Below are positions 11,506 to 22,302 of a stretch of 64,000 nucleotides of DNA, piece after piece. The position numbers and the translations under genes are program-made. This DNA is from Acer yangbiense (lineage: Eukaryota; Streptophyta; Magnoliopsida; Sapindales; Sapindaceae): NCBI GenBank assembly GCA_008009225.1, contig CM017771.1, positions 34,710,184-34,774,183 of the forward strand. The letters run 5' to 3'. The notes under the pieces were generated by a model. It ran no database searches. It had not been told where the DNA came from and worked only from the letters and a program-made list of their open reading frames with translations. Position 1 is the stretch's first letter; each line of letters begins with the position of its first letter.

Positions 11506-12240
11506 TTTCCAGGTGATAAGAGAGAATCAAATGAGATTGAACCTCGCTAAGTGCGCTTTCAGGGTAACAGTAGGAAAGTTCCTAGGGTTCATGGTACATG
11601 AAAGAGGGATTGAAGCCAATCCTGAGAAGATTAAGGCCATCATGGATCTCGAATCTCCTACCACCCTCAAGTAGGCACATGGACTAACTGGTAGGGTAGC
11701 AGCGCTCAACCGCTTCATCTCCCGGTCCACAGATAAGTGTCTCCCATTCTTTAAGATTATCAAGCAGGGAAAGAAAATGAAGTGGGATTAGGAAAGCGAG
11801 CAGGCTTTCCAATCTTTGAAGAAGTACCTAGCTAGCCCACCGTTACTAGTAAAGCCTGTACCAGGAGAAGAATTATAACTTTACTTAGCCATATCAGAGA
11901 CTGCTACAAGCGGGGCTTTATTAAAAAAATGTGGGGACGGGGTCCAGATGCCTGTCTACTATGTGAGCCGTGCCCTAACCAAATCCGAGAAGAACTATAC
12001 CCTCTTGGAAAAACTTGCCTACGCACTTGTGACCACAGCCAGAAAGCTTCGACCTTATTTCCAAGCACATACAATCATAGTAATTACAGATCAACCATTG
12101 AGACAGTTCATCCAAAGACTGGATGTATCAGGCAGATTGGTCTTGTGGGCTCTAGAGCTCACCTAATATGACATTAAAGACAAGGCGAGAACAACAATCA
12201 AGGCCCAAGCCTTGGCTGATTCGTGGCAGAATTTAGCATG
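11506..12240 (+). pseudogene. Gypsy-1 reverse transcriptase C-terminal part and first RNase H (broken)
   Basis: The frame opens with NQMRLNLAKCAF, then GKFLGFMVHERGI, NPEKIKAI, GLTGRVAALNRFISRSTDKC, the RT thumb/connection region. RNase H follows (LYLAISETA, PVYYVSRAL, SEKNYTLLEKLAYALVTTAR, ITDQPLRQFI). The RT palm with its catalytic aspartates is absent. Stops at about 11674, 11790, 11877 and 12165 show it is dead. The same segment occurs in Gypsy-2, where it is partly duplicated (35975-36173 and 36905-37104). Confidence 0.8.
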
Positions 12241-12926
12241 ACCCTAATCGGGATGCAACCAAGGTTCTGGACTCGGTTCCTAAAAAAGACCTCCCATAGT
12301 GGCCCGCTGACTGTAAAGCTTGGATATTGTACACGGATGGAGCATCAAACCAGTTCGACTATAGAGCTGGGATCATCCTAACTGATCCTGAAAGTATCGA
12401 ATGTAGTCACTGCTTTAGGTTTGAATTCAATGCTACCAACAATGAAGTAGAATATGAAGCCCTGCTAGCAGAGATGAAGGTAGCCGAAGAATTGGGCATA
12501 GATTTCCTCCTGGTCAGGAGTGATTTGCAGCTGGTAATCAACCAGATATCCGGACAGTACCAGGCAAGGGGCGAGAACATGGTGGCATACCTCGGAAAAG
12601 TTTGGGAAGCAATATTAAGGTTTAAAGGTAAGAAGATGAAGCAGATTCCCCGAGATAAGAACCATCGGGCAGATGTCTTGGCCAAAATTACTGCAACCGG
12701 AGGACAAGCACTACCGAAAGGGGTACCACTCCAGTTGATTCCCTGATCCAGCATAACCAAAGGATAAGAGGTAAACCCGGTCGACTAGCTCCCATGCTGG
12801 ATGGACCTAATAGCTAACTACCTCCAAAATGAAATTATCTGAGAGGATCTAGATCAAGCACGCAAACTCAAAAGGACTGCTACTCGGTACTGCTTGGTTG
12901 ATGGGTACCTCTACCGTAAAGGAAAG
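12241..12926 (+). pseudogene. Gypsy-1 second (archaeal-type) RNase H and start of integrase linker
   Basis: An uninterrupted 139-codon stretch at 12327-12746 encodes a second RNase H. The four metal-binding positions are visible: YTDGAS, EYEALL, VRSDLQLV and HRADVLA. This extra domain is a hallmark of the Tat lineage of plant Ty3/gypsy elements. After 12746 the linker toward integrase (LMDLIANYLQ, LVDGYLYRKGK) runs to 12926, where solo LTR K interrupts it. The coding continuity here contrasts with the damage elsewhere in the element. Confidence 0.85.
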
Positions 12927-14580
12927 TGAAACAAATAAACAGTGTGTTCTAAATATATCTAGAGGAAGGGGGGGAAGGGGGGGGGGGGGGGGGGGGGTGT
13001 TAGATTTTATCCAATTTTACCCAATTTTCATTAATAGCCAAGATGAAGAAAATGCCTCTAACTAGTCACAATAATATAACAAGTGAAATATGTGCGGAAT
13101 ATTAAATAACACATGATATTTACGTGGAAACCCTTACGGGATAAACCATGGGCTAATAAGTGAGCCATACTTGAACCTCGAATCCACTAAATGTGTAAAA
13201 CGATTACAACCTAATCCCGGTATATAATCACACACCTACGTAATCCCGGTATAAGTGGACCTAGTCCAATTGCTTACGAATTAAGCAACCTAATCCCGGT
13301 CACAACACAAGACTTAATTCTCTAAGAAGAGATAATAAAACCTATGTGAATATGTGAGATATTCAAAATGCAATTTAGAGCTAGGTAACCCTATATGCTT
13401 ATCTAGGATGATGATTTTGCAATTAATTCAACCCTAGATATTAAAAGCTAGATGACATGTCAAATAGCTTAGCTAAATATAGATTAAATAAACCTAGATA
13501 GCTATCACAAAACAACACTCAATCATGTCAACACAACAATCTTTATTTTGAATATTAGATGATAATCTAAGAACATGCAAATAATAAAAGAGATGCCTTA
13601 ATAAATAAAACTTTAATTATATATGATAATAGTGAAGAACTTACCAAAGCAAATGTGTTGATGAAAGACCCATGCAAGCAAGCATCCTAGATATGCTAGA
13701 AGATGCTAGATGAAGTTTAATGCATATGAAAATGGTTTTGAGTGTTTAAATGAGCAATCTTGATTGCCTTTTCTCTCACAAATCTCTCTTTAGATTTAAG
13801 GGTTCTTGTATTGAAAGAGCTGGGTTCAGAGAGATGAGAAAGTGATGTATTTATAGATACCAAAAACACAGCATGTGAAAAGACAAGTTTGCCCCTAAAA
13901 ACGCACGATCGGCGGTTTCAATCCGCAGTCAGGCCGCCGTTCTCAACCGCTGAATTGAGCCCAAGAAGAACAGAGCATCAACGGCAGTTTCATTCGGCGG
14001 TTTTGAAACCACCGAATAAAACCGAGAGATTAAATCAATCATGTATGAAACGGTGTTTTCGTTCGGCCGTTACGAAACCGTCGAATCAACTATAGAATTG
14101 ATCCAGAGCTTTCTAGACTCAAACGGCGGTTTCAGTCGGCGGCCAAGCCACCGATCATAACTGCCGTTTCACCACTTTTTGTGAAACCAAAGGAGAAGCC
14201 AAGGGCATTCTCCATAGGCGGTCTTCGCGCTAAACCAAGCACACATTAGTGCAAGCGCAGACGTTTCCAAATAATATCAGGAAACAAATTACAAGACATA
14301 AATACACACAACAAGATAAAAAAACAAAGTGCAAGTGTGAAAAGTGACATGTGAAGAGAATGCACACACACATATGCAAGTATGCTAAGTGAGTGTCTGC
14401 AACTAAATCTCTTCAAAGAAAACTAAGCACTAGAGATTATACCTTTGGAGTGCTTGCCACTTTGAGGTCTTGAAGGGCCTTTGAGCTAAACCTTCAATCA
14501 CCTAAACTACCCTTACAAATCAAACCCCAACATGTGGTTTGTCCATAAAATAAGCTAATCAATGAATGCGAATCCTTACA
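12927..14580 (-). mobile_element. Solo copia LTR K (family of Copia-H), 1654 bp, inserted in Gypsy-1 pol
   Basis: It starts TGAAACAAATAAACAG and ends GAATCCTTACA. It is flanked by a perfect 5-bp duplication GAAAG at 12922-12926 and 14581-14585. It aligns along its length with the Copia-H LTRs (48742-50504 and 55809-57571). There is no internal region, so it is a solo LTR left by LTR-LTR recombination. It contains a 21-G run (12977-12997) at its 3' end and a CGGCGGTTT-rich palindromic island (13900-14170). The pol frame continues across the duplication. Confidence 0.9.
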
Positions 14581-15202
14581 GAAAGTCCCTTCCACTACTA
14601 AGGTGTTTACATCCAGATGATGCGAGTTGGGCACTAAAGGAGGTGCACTTAGGGGACTGCGGGAACCATGTATCAGGTGAGACTCTAGCTTACTAGATAC
14701 TTAGAATGGGCTACTTCTAGCCTATTCTAAATCAGAATGCGAAGCAGTTTGCATGGTCTTTTGAACCGTGCCAAAAGACACCAAATCTCAATCACCTACC
14801 CACGGAGTGACTCTCATCAATTAGTACACCTTACTCATTTTCCATTTAGGGGTATACCTCATCGGGCCACTCCTGATCGCGCCTGGTCAAGCCAAGCATG
14901 CCATAGTGGCAATAGACTACTTTACCTGGTGGGTGGAAGCAGAGTCCTTTACCAGGATAACTAAGGCAAACACCACGAGCTTCATCAAGGAAAACATTGT
15001 TTACCGATTTAGGACCCTCATCGCTATAATTAATGATCTAGGTAAGTAGTTTGACAATGCCAAGTTGAGGGATTTTTACGAAGAGCGGGGTATCGACCTC
15101 TGCTTTGCGTCAGTTGCACATCCTCAGACCAATGGATTGGTAGAAGCAACTAACAAGACCATTAAGAAGCTCTTAAAGAAAAAGCTCTAGCAGAAGAATG
15201 GA
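14581..15202 (+). pseudogene. Gypsy-1 integrase zinc-binding and catalytic core (broken)
   Basis: The zinc-binding region is legible as CLHPDDASWALKEVH then GDCGNHVSGE. After frameshifts the catalytic core reads AKHAIVAIDYFTWW (first Asp), FDNAKLRDFYEE, and HPQTNGLVEATNK with the terminal Glu. Stops and frame changes at about 14692, 14733-14870 and 15046 inactivate it. Integrase inserts element cDNA into the chromosome. The reading frame is interrupted by a LINE after KKLLKKKL. Confidence 0.75.
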
Positions 15203-16410
15203 TTAGGCACATTTGGAATCTGGTTTATGGCACTAATAATCTTTGGACTTCTTAGATAAAAGCCTACCACCTTAAAGGTTCAAATTTGTAGGAGGTGAAA
15301 GCTCCCCATACCTGTTCTTGGAATTATAGAAAGCTTCTTCATCTTAGGCCTTTAGTCCATTCTTTATTTTAGCACATTATTGGTAGTGGCTTGAACACTT
15401 CCTTATGGTTTGATAATTGGCACCCTGATGGCCCTATTCGTTTGAAATGGAGTTCCCGTGTTATCTACGATTCTGGTCTCCCTATAAATGCTAAGGTTAA
15501 TGTCATTATCCATGGTGATAATTGTAGATGGCCAGTTGCTATGTCAATTGATCTTGCTGAAATAAAGAGTCGTATGCCTTCTTACAATCCAAACTCCATT
15601 TTAGATGATATTATTCAGTGGCTCCCCTCTCCAAATGGTATTTATTCTGCTGCTTCTACTATGGAGTCTCTTAGAACCCATCACTCTCTTGTTCCATGGT
15701 TTAATATTGTGTGGTTCCCTTAAAATATTCCGAGGATGGGTTTCATCCTTTGGTTGGCTATTAAAGGTAGGCTTTCTACCTTGGACCGTGTTCAACGCTA
15801 CGATCCTCAAGTTATTGCTACATGTGTCTTTTGCAATTCTCAGAACGAAACTCATGCTCACATTTTCTTTGAGTGTTTGTATAGCAAAGCCATTTGGACT
15901 CAACTCTTGAACAAGTGTGGTTGTCCTTGGATTGGTCTCAACTGGAATGATTTAATTTATTGGGTTTCCATTCATTGGAAAGAGAACTCTCCCTCCACAG
16001 TGACTAAAAAGCTTTGTCTTGCGGTGGCTGTCTATTTTTTTTGGAGAGAGCGAAATTGTTGTATTTTTAAGAGCTCTAGAAGGCCTAATGCTAAGGTTGC
16101 CCGCACCATTATTGACACTATCCGTTGCTGGCTCTGTTTTATCAATTTGAAGGATTGGCCTCTCATTGCTATGAATTGGAATGTCACATCTAGATGATCC
16201 TTTGTGTTGTTGGCTTGTTTGTTTGCTCTTTCTTTTGTGTTTGTTTTTGCTTTGTTAGCTTTTGTTTAGCTCTTGCTTATGAGCTTTGTTGTGTTTGTTT
16301 TTTTAGGCCTTTGTGCTCTGGCTTCTTTGTTTCCTAGGGTATGCCCCTCGTACTTGTACTTGTACTTTCTTTCCTTTTTCTATGATACTATTTATTTACC
16401 CAAAAAAAAA
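15203..16410 (+). mobile_element. 5'-truncated L1-type LINE with zinc-binding RT domain
   Basis: The insert encodes the C-terminal part of a plant L1 ORF2: LNTSLWFDNWHPDGP at 15391 onward, then, after one stop and a frame change at about 15721, the zf-RVT segment FILWLAIKGRLSTLDRVQRY with CVFCNSQNETHAHIFFEC (C-x2-C, H, C) and AIWTQLL, ending at a stop near 16197. A 3' untranslated region ends ATTTATTTACCCAAAAAAAAA at about 16410. It is 5'-truncated, as is usual for L1. The minus-strand fragment at 20472-20551 has the same 3' end. Confidence 0.85.
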
Positions 16411-16897
16411 GTGGGCTGAAGAACTCCCAAATGTGCTATAGGCATACCGGATTACTAAGAGGACCTCTATTGGGGAAACCCCTTACTCACTGGCTTTTGG
16501 AACATAAGTAGTTATACCCATCGAGCACAAATTGACATCTTTCAGGGTCCAACACTTTGAACCAGAAAGCAATGGAGCAAAACTGAGAGTTGGCCTAGAC
16601 CTTCTCGAGGAGAAGTAAGATAAGGCCACAGAACGAGTTGCAGCCTACCAGAGCAGGATCACCCGGTACTTTAACAGAAGGGTGAAGGCCTGAAACTTCA
16701 AAGAATGGGACTTGGTCCTTAGGAAGGTAACCCAGAATACCCGGATAAGGTCTGACGGGGTGGTAGCCCCAAACTGGGAAGGACCCTACTTGATAAAGAT
16801 AGTAGTTCATGGTGGAGCTTATAAGCTAGAGGACATGGATGGTTGCCCTGTAGACCACACCTAGAATGCTAATCACCTCAAGAAGTTTTATCCATAG
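16411..16897 (+). pseudogene. Gypsy-1 integrase C-terminal part
   Basis: After the LINE the integrase frame resumes: WAEELPNVLWAYRITKRTS, GETPYSLAFGT, EHKLTSFRVQHFEPESNG, ITRYFNRRVKA, GDLVLRKV-like DLVLRKV, PNWEGPYLIKIV, YKLEDMDG, NANHLKKFYP, then a stop. This is the usual end of the Tat polyprotein. Several internal stops are present. No chromodomain is visible. Confidence 0.8.
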
Positions 16898-18177
16898 AAG
16901 CTTGAAGAAGCAGTTTATTTCAACTGGTATTACTCTATGAATGAAACCTGAATTTGCTTTATATCGCCTAGAAAGTCAATAAAGAAGTCAGTTTGTTCTC
17001 CTACGTGTTTCTCCTATGATTGCCTTGTAAATTTCGCCTATGATCTCCTCAAGACCAGGAAAGCCACATGGCATCCTGCTGCCTTGGACAGGACCCACTT
17101 CTCTCCAAGAAGGGTCTGGTGCTAAAGTGGTCTTAGTTGCCTATCAGACCAAGGATCCGGATTCACGATCCTGGTTGCCCGCCGCATTTTCAAGACCATG
17201 AGAGCTTATACGGCACCTCTGAAGCCTTGGACGGAACTCAATCTCTCTAAGGAAAACCTAGTACTAAAGTGGCCTAAGTTGCCTACCAGGACAGTTCGCC
17301 TAAAGGACTGGGATTCCTTGTACGGGAACGCCTGGTACCTTGATTCGCCTAATAGAAGACCTGGTGCTAAAGTGGCCCTAGTTGCCTACCAGGACAGCTT
17401 GCCTAAGGACTAGGATTCCTCGTGTAGGAATGCCTAGTACCTTGATTCTCCTAACAGAAGACTTGGTGCTAAAGTGGCCTTAGTCGTCTACCAGGATTAG
17501 TTCACCTAAGGATCGGGATTCCTTGCGCAAAAATGCTTGTTACTGTGATCTGCTACATGAAAATCCTGAAGTGATCTCAACTACATACTAGGACCAGTGC
17601 AAGACCAAGATCCCCTATGCAGGAAGTACTTAAGTATCCCGGTTTACATTATCCAAGTTTGGGTGTCAAAACAGTCTCAGTCACCTACAGGGATCAGTTA
17701 TTTTACAAGGATTAGACTAGCCTTGGTACAAATTACTTGTAAAATTCCTATCAGTTTTACAACAGCATAAATGGACTACCCTCCAGATTATTCCTGAAGA
17801 TGGTAAAGGTTTGAAGTCATCCTGGATGAAGTGAGGACTTAACCCCTACTAGTATCAACATTTCAAAAATGTCTTATCAAGATTATGGGACAAGCCTCCA
17901 GGTACCAAGTACTACCGGCATCAACATTTCAAGTAAGTTTTATCTGGATTATAGGTAAGCATGCAAGCACCAAGCCCTAACAGAATCTAGCATGAACAAG
18001 TGAGACAATATACATGCAAAAAAAGAAGAAACTTTCTATTAATCTTGAAGGGTGTCTAGACCCCGGTTATGGGCAATAACAAAACATCAAGGGATCCCGA
18101 ACCCCATTTTCGGACTACATACAAGAAAAATAAATGTATCATGCTGAGGGATTAGCTTCCTCCTCCTCTCTTACCTG
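16898..18177 (+). repeat. Gypsy-1 3' non-coding region with a ~102-bp tandem repeat
   Basis: After pol there is no long frame. The phrase TGGTGCTAAAGTGGCC followed by TAGTTGCCTACCAGGA recurs at about 17113, 17256, 17359 and 17461; the last three are spaced 103 and 102 bp and include a shared GGATTCCT(T/C)G and GGTACCTTGATTC(G/T)CCTA. Tandem repeats in this position are a known feature of Tat/Ogre-type elements and can seed satellite DNA. The rest, to 18177, is CCAGG/CCTGG-rich sequence without further features. Confidence 0.75.
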
Positions 18178-19156
18178 CTAGTCCGGGCCTACGGCATCAG
18201 CTTCCTTGACTCCTTTGGTCCCAACAACTCCTAGATTAACTAGAATGTCTCCAATTCCTAATTCCCTCAGTCCAGCAGGAGCTTCCACCTCTTCCACTGG
18301 CTCAGTCTGCACCTTAGAAAGAGATTGAAACACATCAGTATCCTCATTCCTTAGAGTGTGGCCCTCGTCCGGGATCAAAGTAGAAGGTTGCTTGAGCAAT
18401 ATCTCTTCATAAGCGATGGGTACCTGGCTGGATTTCTCATCATAAACAATAGAGGAAAATTACTTGTACCTTAAAAGGAGTACACTCTTTTGCTCAACCC
18501 ATTTTTTCAACACCTCTAATTGTTGAGCTCGACTATCCGCTTTGACAGTGTAAAAGTCCGACTGGGGAAGATCTTCCGCTTGCCATATCTGAAACTCTTT
18601 TCTCCATGTACCCAGAATTCCTTTGGGAAGTATAACCAATGATCTAGCACAGGAATATTTGGCTAAAAAGCTTTGCATGAAGCGGATGATCATAAAGGTC
18701 TTGCTTGAACCAGGAGCGTAAGCCAAGATGCATCCACCAGGATCATCTGTTACCAAATCATTGCAAAGAAAATTAAAGCCTTCCACTTGATGAGGATTCA
18801 TTTGCTCTTTATGTTTTGGACGAGCAATCTGGGAATCATGAAAGGAAGAAAGGGGACTACCCACCTCCACCAAGGGGTCTATAGTTGGGAAATCCTCCCT
18901 CCCTGTATCTGCAGCGTCGTCATCCTCAATCGTCGTCAAAAAGTTCGACCGCCATATCGGACTTGCTGTTGAAACCTGACCCAAAGGTAATATTCATGTT
19001 GGAACGGCGGCGCTGGATCAGAATAGAAGTCCCAGTAGAGTCGTCTCTATCTTGACCCCTTTTTCTTAAAATTAGGGAGGAGCTATCAACTGAATCATTC
19101 TCATCTTGGTTAAAAAGCTCGTTAAGATTATTGGAAGGCACTGTTGGAATAACCAC
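18178..19156 (-). pseudogene. Antisense frame in Gypsy-1 carrying a CLASSY/DRD1-like SNF2 helicase fragment
   Basis: On the minus strand an acidic leader (ATG at 19156, NNLNELFNQDENDS) is followed after a +1 frame change near 18930 by HKEQMNPHQVEGFNFL, PGGCILAYAPGSSKTFMII, LVILPKGILGTW, DFYTVKADSRAQQLEVLK and, after a stop at 18460, EILLKQPST, DEGHTLRNEDTDV and SLSKVQT. This is the N-terminal SNF2 ATPase lobe as found in the plant CLASSY/DRD1 group, chromatin remodellers of RNA-directed DNA methylation. Walker A reads APGSSKT instead of the expected GSGKT; the Walker B-type DEGH is intact. Homology stops after about 170 residues (about 18305-18820), with no C-terminal helicase lobe. The frame then ends in a low-complexity tail (stop at 18178). 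It looks like a captured host gene fragment, now broken. Confidence 0.75.
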
Positions 19157-19299
19157 TATTGGAAGAGAAGGAAGAAAAGAAGGATCCTATCTGGAATCTT
19201 GAAAGGAGAAGTAGAAGAAGATTTGCTGGTTTGAAAAAAGGCGGGAAGTAAGGTTTGCTTTTTGAAATTTGAATCGGTATGAGTGGATGAAAAAGAAGG

Positions 19300-19320
19300 A
19301 TGTGGTATTTATAGAGAGAG
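19300..19320 (-). promoter_or_regulatory. TATA box of the antisense transcription unit in Gypsy-1
   Basis: On the minus strand CTCTCTATAAATACC lies about 150 bp upstream of the antisense ATG at 19156, followed by a pyrimidine-rich leader. This is the layout of a plant core promoter. Activity is inferred. Confidence 0.5.
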
Positions 19321-19576
19321 GTAGACGATTACTGGAACAAAATGAAAGAGGAGTTGATGACCAGAAACGTAAAAGTGACGGTTTCGAGAAAATCACGCCA
19401 AGAAACATCCCGTTCAAACGAACAGGTCACTTCTTGCCTGACACATGGACAACTTATTAAATGCAGGCGTACTAAAGGGGGACTTCCTCCTAGACAGTGG
19501 AAACTAGCCAGGCAGGATGGATTAAATCCTTCAAGTGTAGCAGGTATCCTGACTCCAACCCCAAACCAAGTACCGG

Positions 19577-20471
19577 TGTTCTAACCGCCTAAAAAGGCAG
19601 AGGTCCAAAGAAGAATTTTCCATCCTTGCCAAGATTGCTTGAAGTAGAAAGACGTTACAAGAAGTATCCAACTAGCCCGGGAAGAAGCCAGGACCGGTAT
19701 ACCCAAGTATGCCATATGTGAATCAAGATCAAGATCAGGGTCACCCAGATCCCTAGGTACTCAAGGAATACTAGTACAACAATCTAGGACGTGCCATAAC
19801 CCGATATCGTGATTCCTCCTATGACCGGTCTACAAGCAGCAAAGATTATGAAATATCATAAGAGAAGACTATCAAGGAAGGAAGGATAGGTACACCAAGG
19901 GACCAGGACCATGCTACAGGAAAGACAGTAAGCGCCAACATTTGAATACAAGGAAAATTGACTTCTCCCGCCATCTGTAAACTCCATTTTTAATGGGATT
20001 AGTCAACTCTGTCAAAATCACCAAGAAAGGAAACAAATCACTTGATTATGGGATTATTCCCGTGCCTAAATGAAGCCACCGTCAACGTCCCTTTGATTGA
20101 TAAATTGATTGACTAATTATCGGAGTGATGGGTAAGAAAAGGGACCGATAAATATGACAAGACTCTGGAAAGAGAGGGGGATCCGATTTTGAATCCAATT
20201 CCCTATAGTTTTTCCACTTATCGACTAGCACGAGATCACCATCGCTAACTGTGTCTGAACCTCCATACTTAAATACTCCATAAAAACGGCATTGTATCAT
20301 GTTATTATATTTGATTGATCAATAAAAGAGCTATTTATTCGTCTTCTTGATATATACATTGAACTGTCTTGATTCTTAACCACTTTTACATTTAACTTGC
20401 TTTTATTGAGAACATACAGGTATCAAACACGATATCTCTCCAACTGCGACCTACACCGGTCATGGTCTGAA
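19577..20471 (+). repeat. Gypsy-1 3' LTR, truncated
   Basis: It starts TGTTCTAACCGCCTAAAAAGG and matches the 5' LTR up to GGTCATGGTCTGAAAGTT at about 20471. The final ~60 bp expected from the 5' LTR are missing and a poly-T tract begins. It preserves the empty target site of the hAT-like MITE at about 20115-20130. Confidence 0.85.
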
Positions 20472-20551
20472 AGTTTTTTTTTTTTGGGTAAATATATAGT
20501 GTCATAGAAAGAGAGAAAGAATGTACAAAATACAAGGGGCATACCCTAGGT
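20472..20551 (-). mobile_element. LINE 3'-end fragment, reverse orientation
   Basis: Poly-T followed by GGGTAAATATATAGTGTCAT and AAGGGGCATACCCTAGG is the reverse complement of the LINE 3' end seen at 16330-16410 (CCTAGGGTATGCCCC, then TTTACCC and poly-A). Only about 80 bp remain before LTR E begins. Confidence 0.75.
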
Positions 20552-21540
20552 GATACGAACCTCAAAGGACTTGCCTTGAAACCCAACAAGCAATTTGGAA
20601 TACTTGCCCAAGAAAGCTAAAATTCACATTTTGTGAAAAGGAAAACCCTGACCCATTGATTATTGGAATCAAGAATCGAAGGTATGCGATTTGAATGCCA
20701 CAAGGGAGAAACCATGATAAGTTCACAAGCTCTTTGAAGAACCAAGAGGAAGCAACCTCACAATAATTTTTATTAATCAAATTCATGCTTACAAAGCTAC
20801 TCATGCCTTCTTTATAAGGACCCCAAGAGTGGGCAGCCTCTTACCTACCCGTGGAGGCACGTGGCCACCATAGGAAGGCAGAGAGGCTTCCTTCCGTTGT
20901 GGCCACGCACCACCACGGGAAGGACCTTTTGCTTGGCCTTTCTCCTCTTTGCTTCTCTCCTCGCGCATCCCTTGTGTTCTTCGACCGTCCTTTGGCCTCC
21001 GAACTTGGAATTTGAATCCATTTCTAGATTACGAACCGTAACTCACTAACTCACGAAGACGACTATGAAACTTTGACAAATGGATATGACCTTGACTCAA
21101 TACACAACGATGCGTTATAAGAGAACATAAAGTTTCCTAACTTCCTAGTTTGAACTCGAAAACTAATGTATGAGTAACCGAAATGACCGGAACTCAATGA
21201 GAAATCATGTGAGAACATATTCAAGTCCAAAACACTATAACACAAAAAAAATAAACACAAGATCACACAAGTATGCAATTTCTTAGAGATAGTCCTAGTA
21301 AATGCATTTCTACAATGTTTGTCAATTTGTGACTAATGCATGAGCATACTAAAACACATGTGTGAATGTGTTATACCAATTTAGTGTTACAATGCATGGA
21401 CACAAATGTATGCAATGTGTGTGCGTGCGTTTAAGCCTTGTAATAGGAAAGAGGTCTTATTACCTTTGTAGTCATTAATGCTTTCCTCACACGAAGGCTT
21501 CACTTTGCTTGAATCGTTGTCCATCTTCTTTAAAGCTTGA

Positions 21541-22238
21541 TGTTGTATGTATAAATTTGCCAAGCAGACACGTCACCAAAGGAGTCAATAAATGATGAAG
21601 AAAAGGTTGTCACGTCACTCGTTGACCGGGTCAAGGGAGAAAATGTGGCCAGTCAGAATGTCAACGCCTTAAATCAATAGTCAAAGGTGTGGTCGCCAGA
21701 GCTAGATATATACTCGCCAAAGGTAGAGACGTGGTCGCCGAAGGATAATACCCATGAGTGAAGGTGCTCGCTGCATCAGCATACTGGGCCCAAAGCAACT
21801 CGGCAGAAACACAGAAATAAAACCCTAACCTCTAGAAGACCCATGGCAACAAGGAATCATAAAAAGGAAAAGAGACAGAGCATATCCGGATCCGTGACAA
21901 CATGAGAATCCTAGTACGAATCAAAGGGGGAATCCTACCACCAACACGGCTAAAAACAAAGAGAAACCCTAATTAACATATATAAATAGAACCATCTATC
22001 CCATGAGGAAGGGGTTCAAAAACCTAGAGAGAAAAGAGCAATTGTATGAGAGATTTGAGTGTGTAACAAAGCAATAGAATCGAGTATTATCTTTCTGCCC
22101 TCTGGGGCACCGTGGTTTTTTCCCATTCAAGGGTTTTCCATGTAAAAACTGTCTCTTGCATGCATTCTTGATTTTCTCGTTTTAAACTGAATTAATATAA
22201 TTGTTCAGTGCGTGGTAATCCAAATTTCACCGTCAACA
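21541..22238 (+). repeat. Gypsy-C 5' LTR
   Basis: 698 bp, TG...CA, with TATATAAATAGAACC as a TATA region at about 21980-21994. It is followed by ATTGGTGTTAGAAGGAGGG, the presumed primer-site region; I cannot name the tRNA. Confidence 0.9.
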
Positions 22239-22302
22239 ATTGGTGTTAGAAGGAGGGGGTTATAGAACAGAAACTTCGAGGAACCCTTGCGAATTGAAGA
22301 AT

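Larger units (their letters stand above)
6326..20471 (+). mobile_element. Gypsy-1: decayed Tat-lineage Ty3/gypsy retrotransposon with four nested insertions
   Basis: The 5' LTR is 6326-8150 and the 3' LTR is 19577-20471 (truncated). Between them gag, aspartic protease, RT C-terminal part, RNase H, a second archaeal-type RNase H, and integrase are recognisable in the order of Tat elements, followed by a long non-coding tail with tandem repeats and an antisense reading frame. LTRs open with TGTTAACC and close with TTAACA. A tRNA-Asp-type primer site follows the 5' LTR. Insertions: hAT-like MITE in the 5' LTR, a CACTA end in place of most of RT, a solo copia LTR just before integrase, and a LINE inside integrase. 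Many stops and frameshifts make it non-functional. Confidence 0.9.

Noticed and set aside
14737..14964. A separate small gene within Gypsy-1.
   Set aside because: It is an out-of-frame reading of the integrase zinc-binding/core region; correct frames give integrase motifs.
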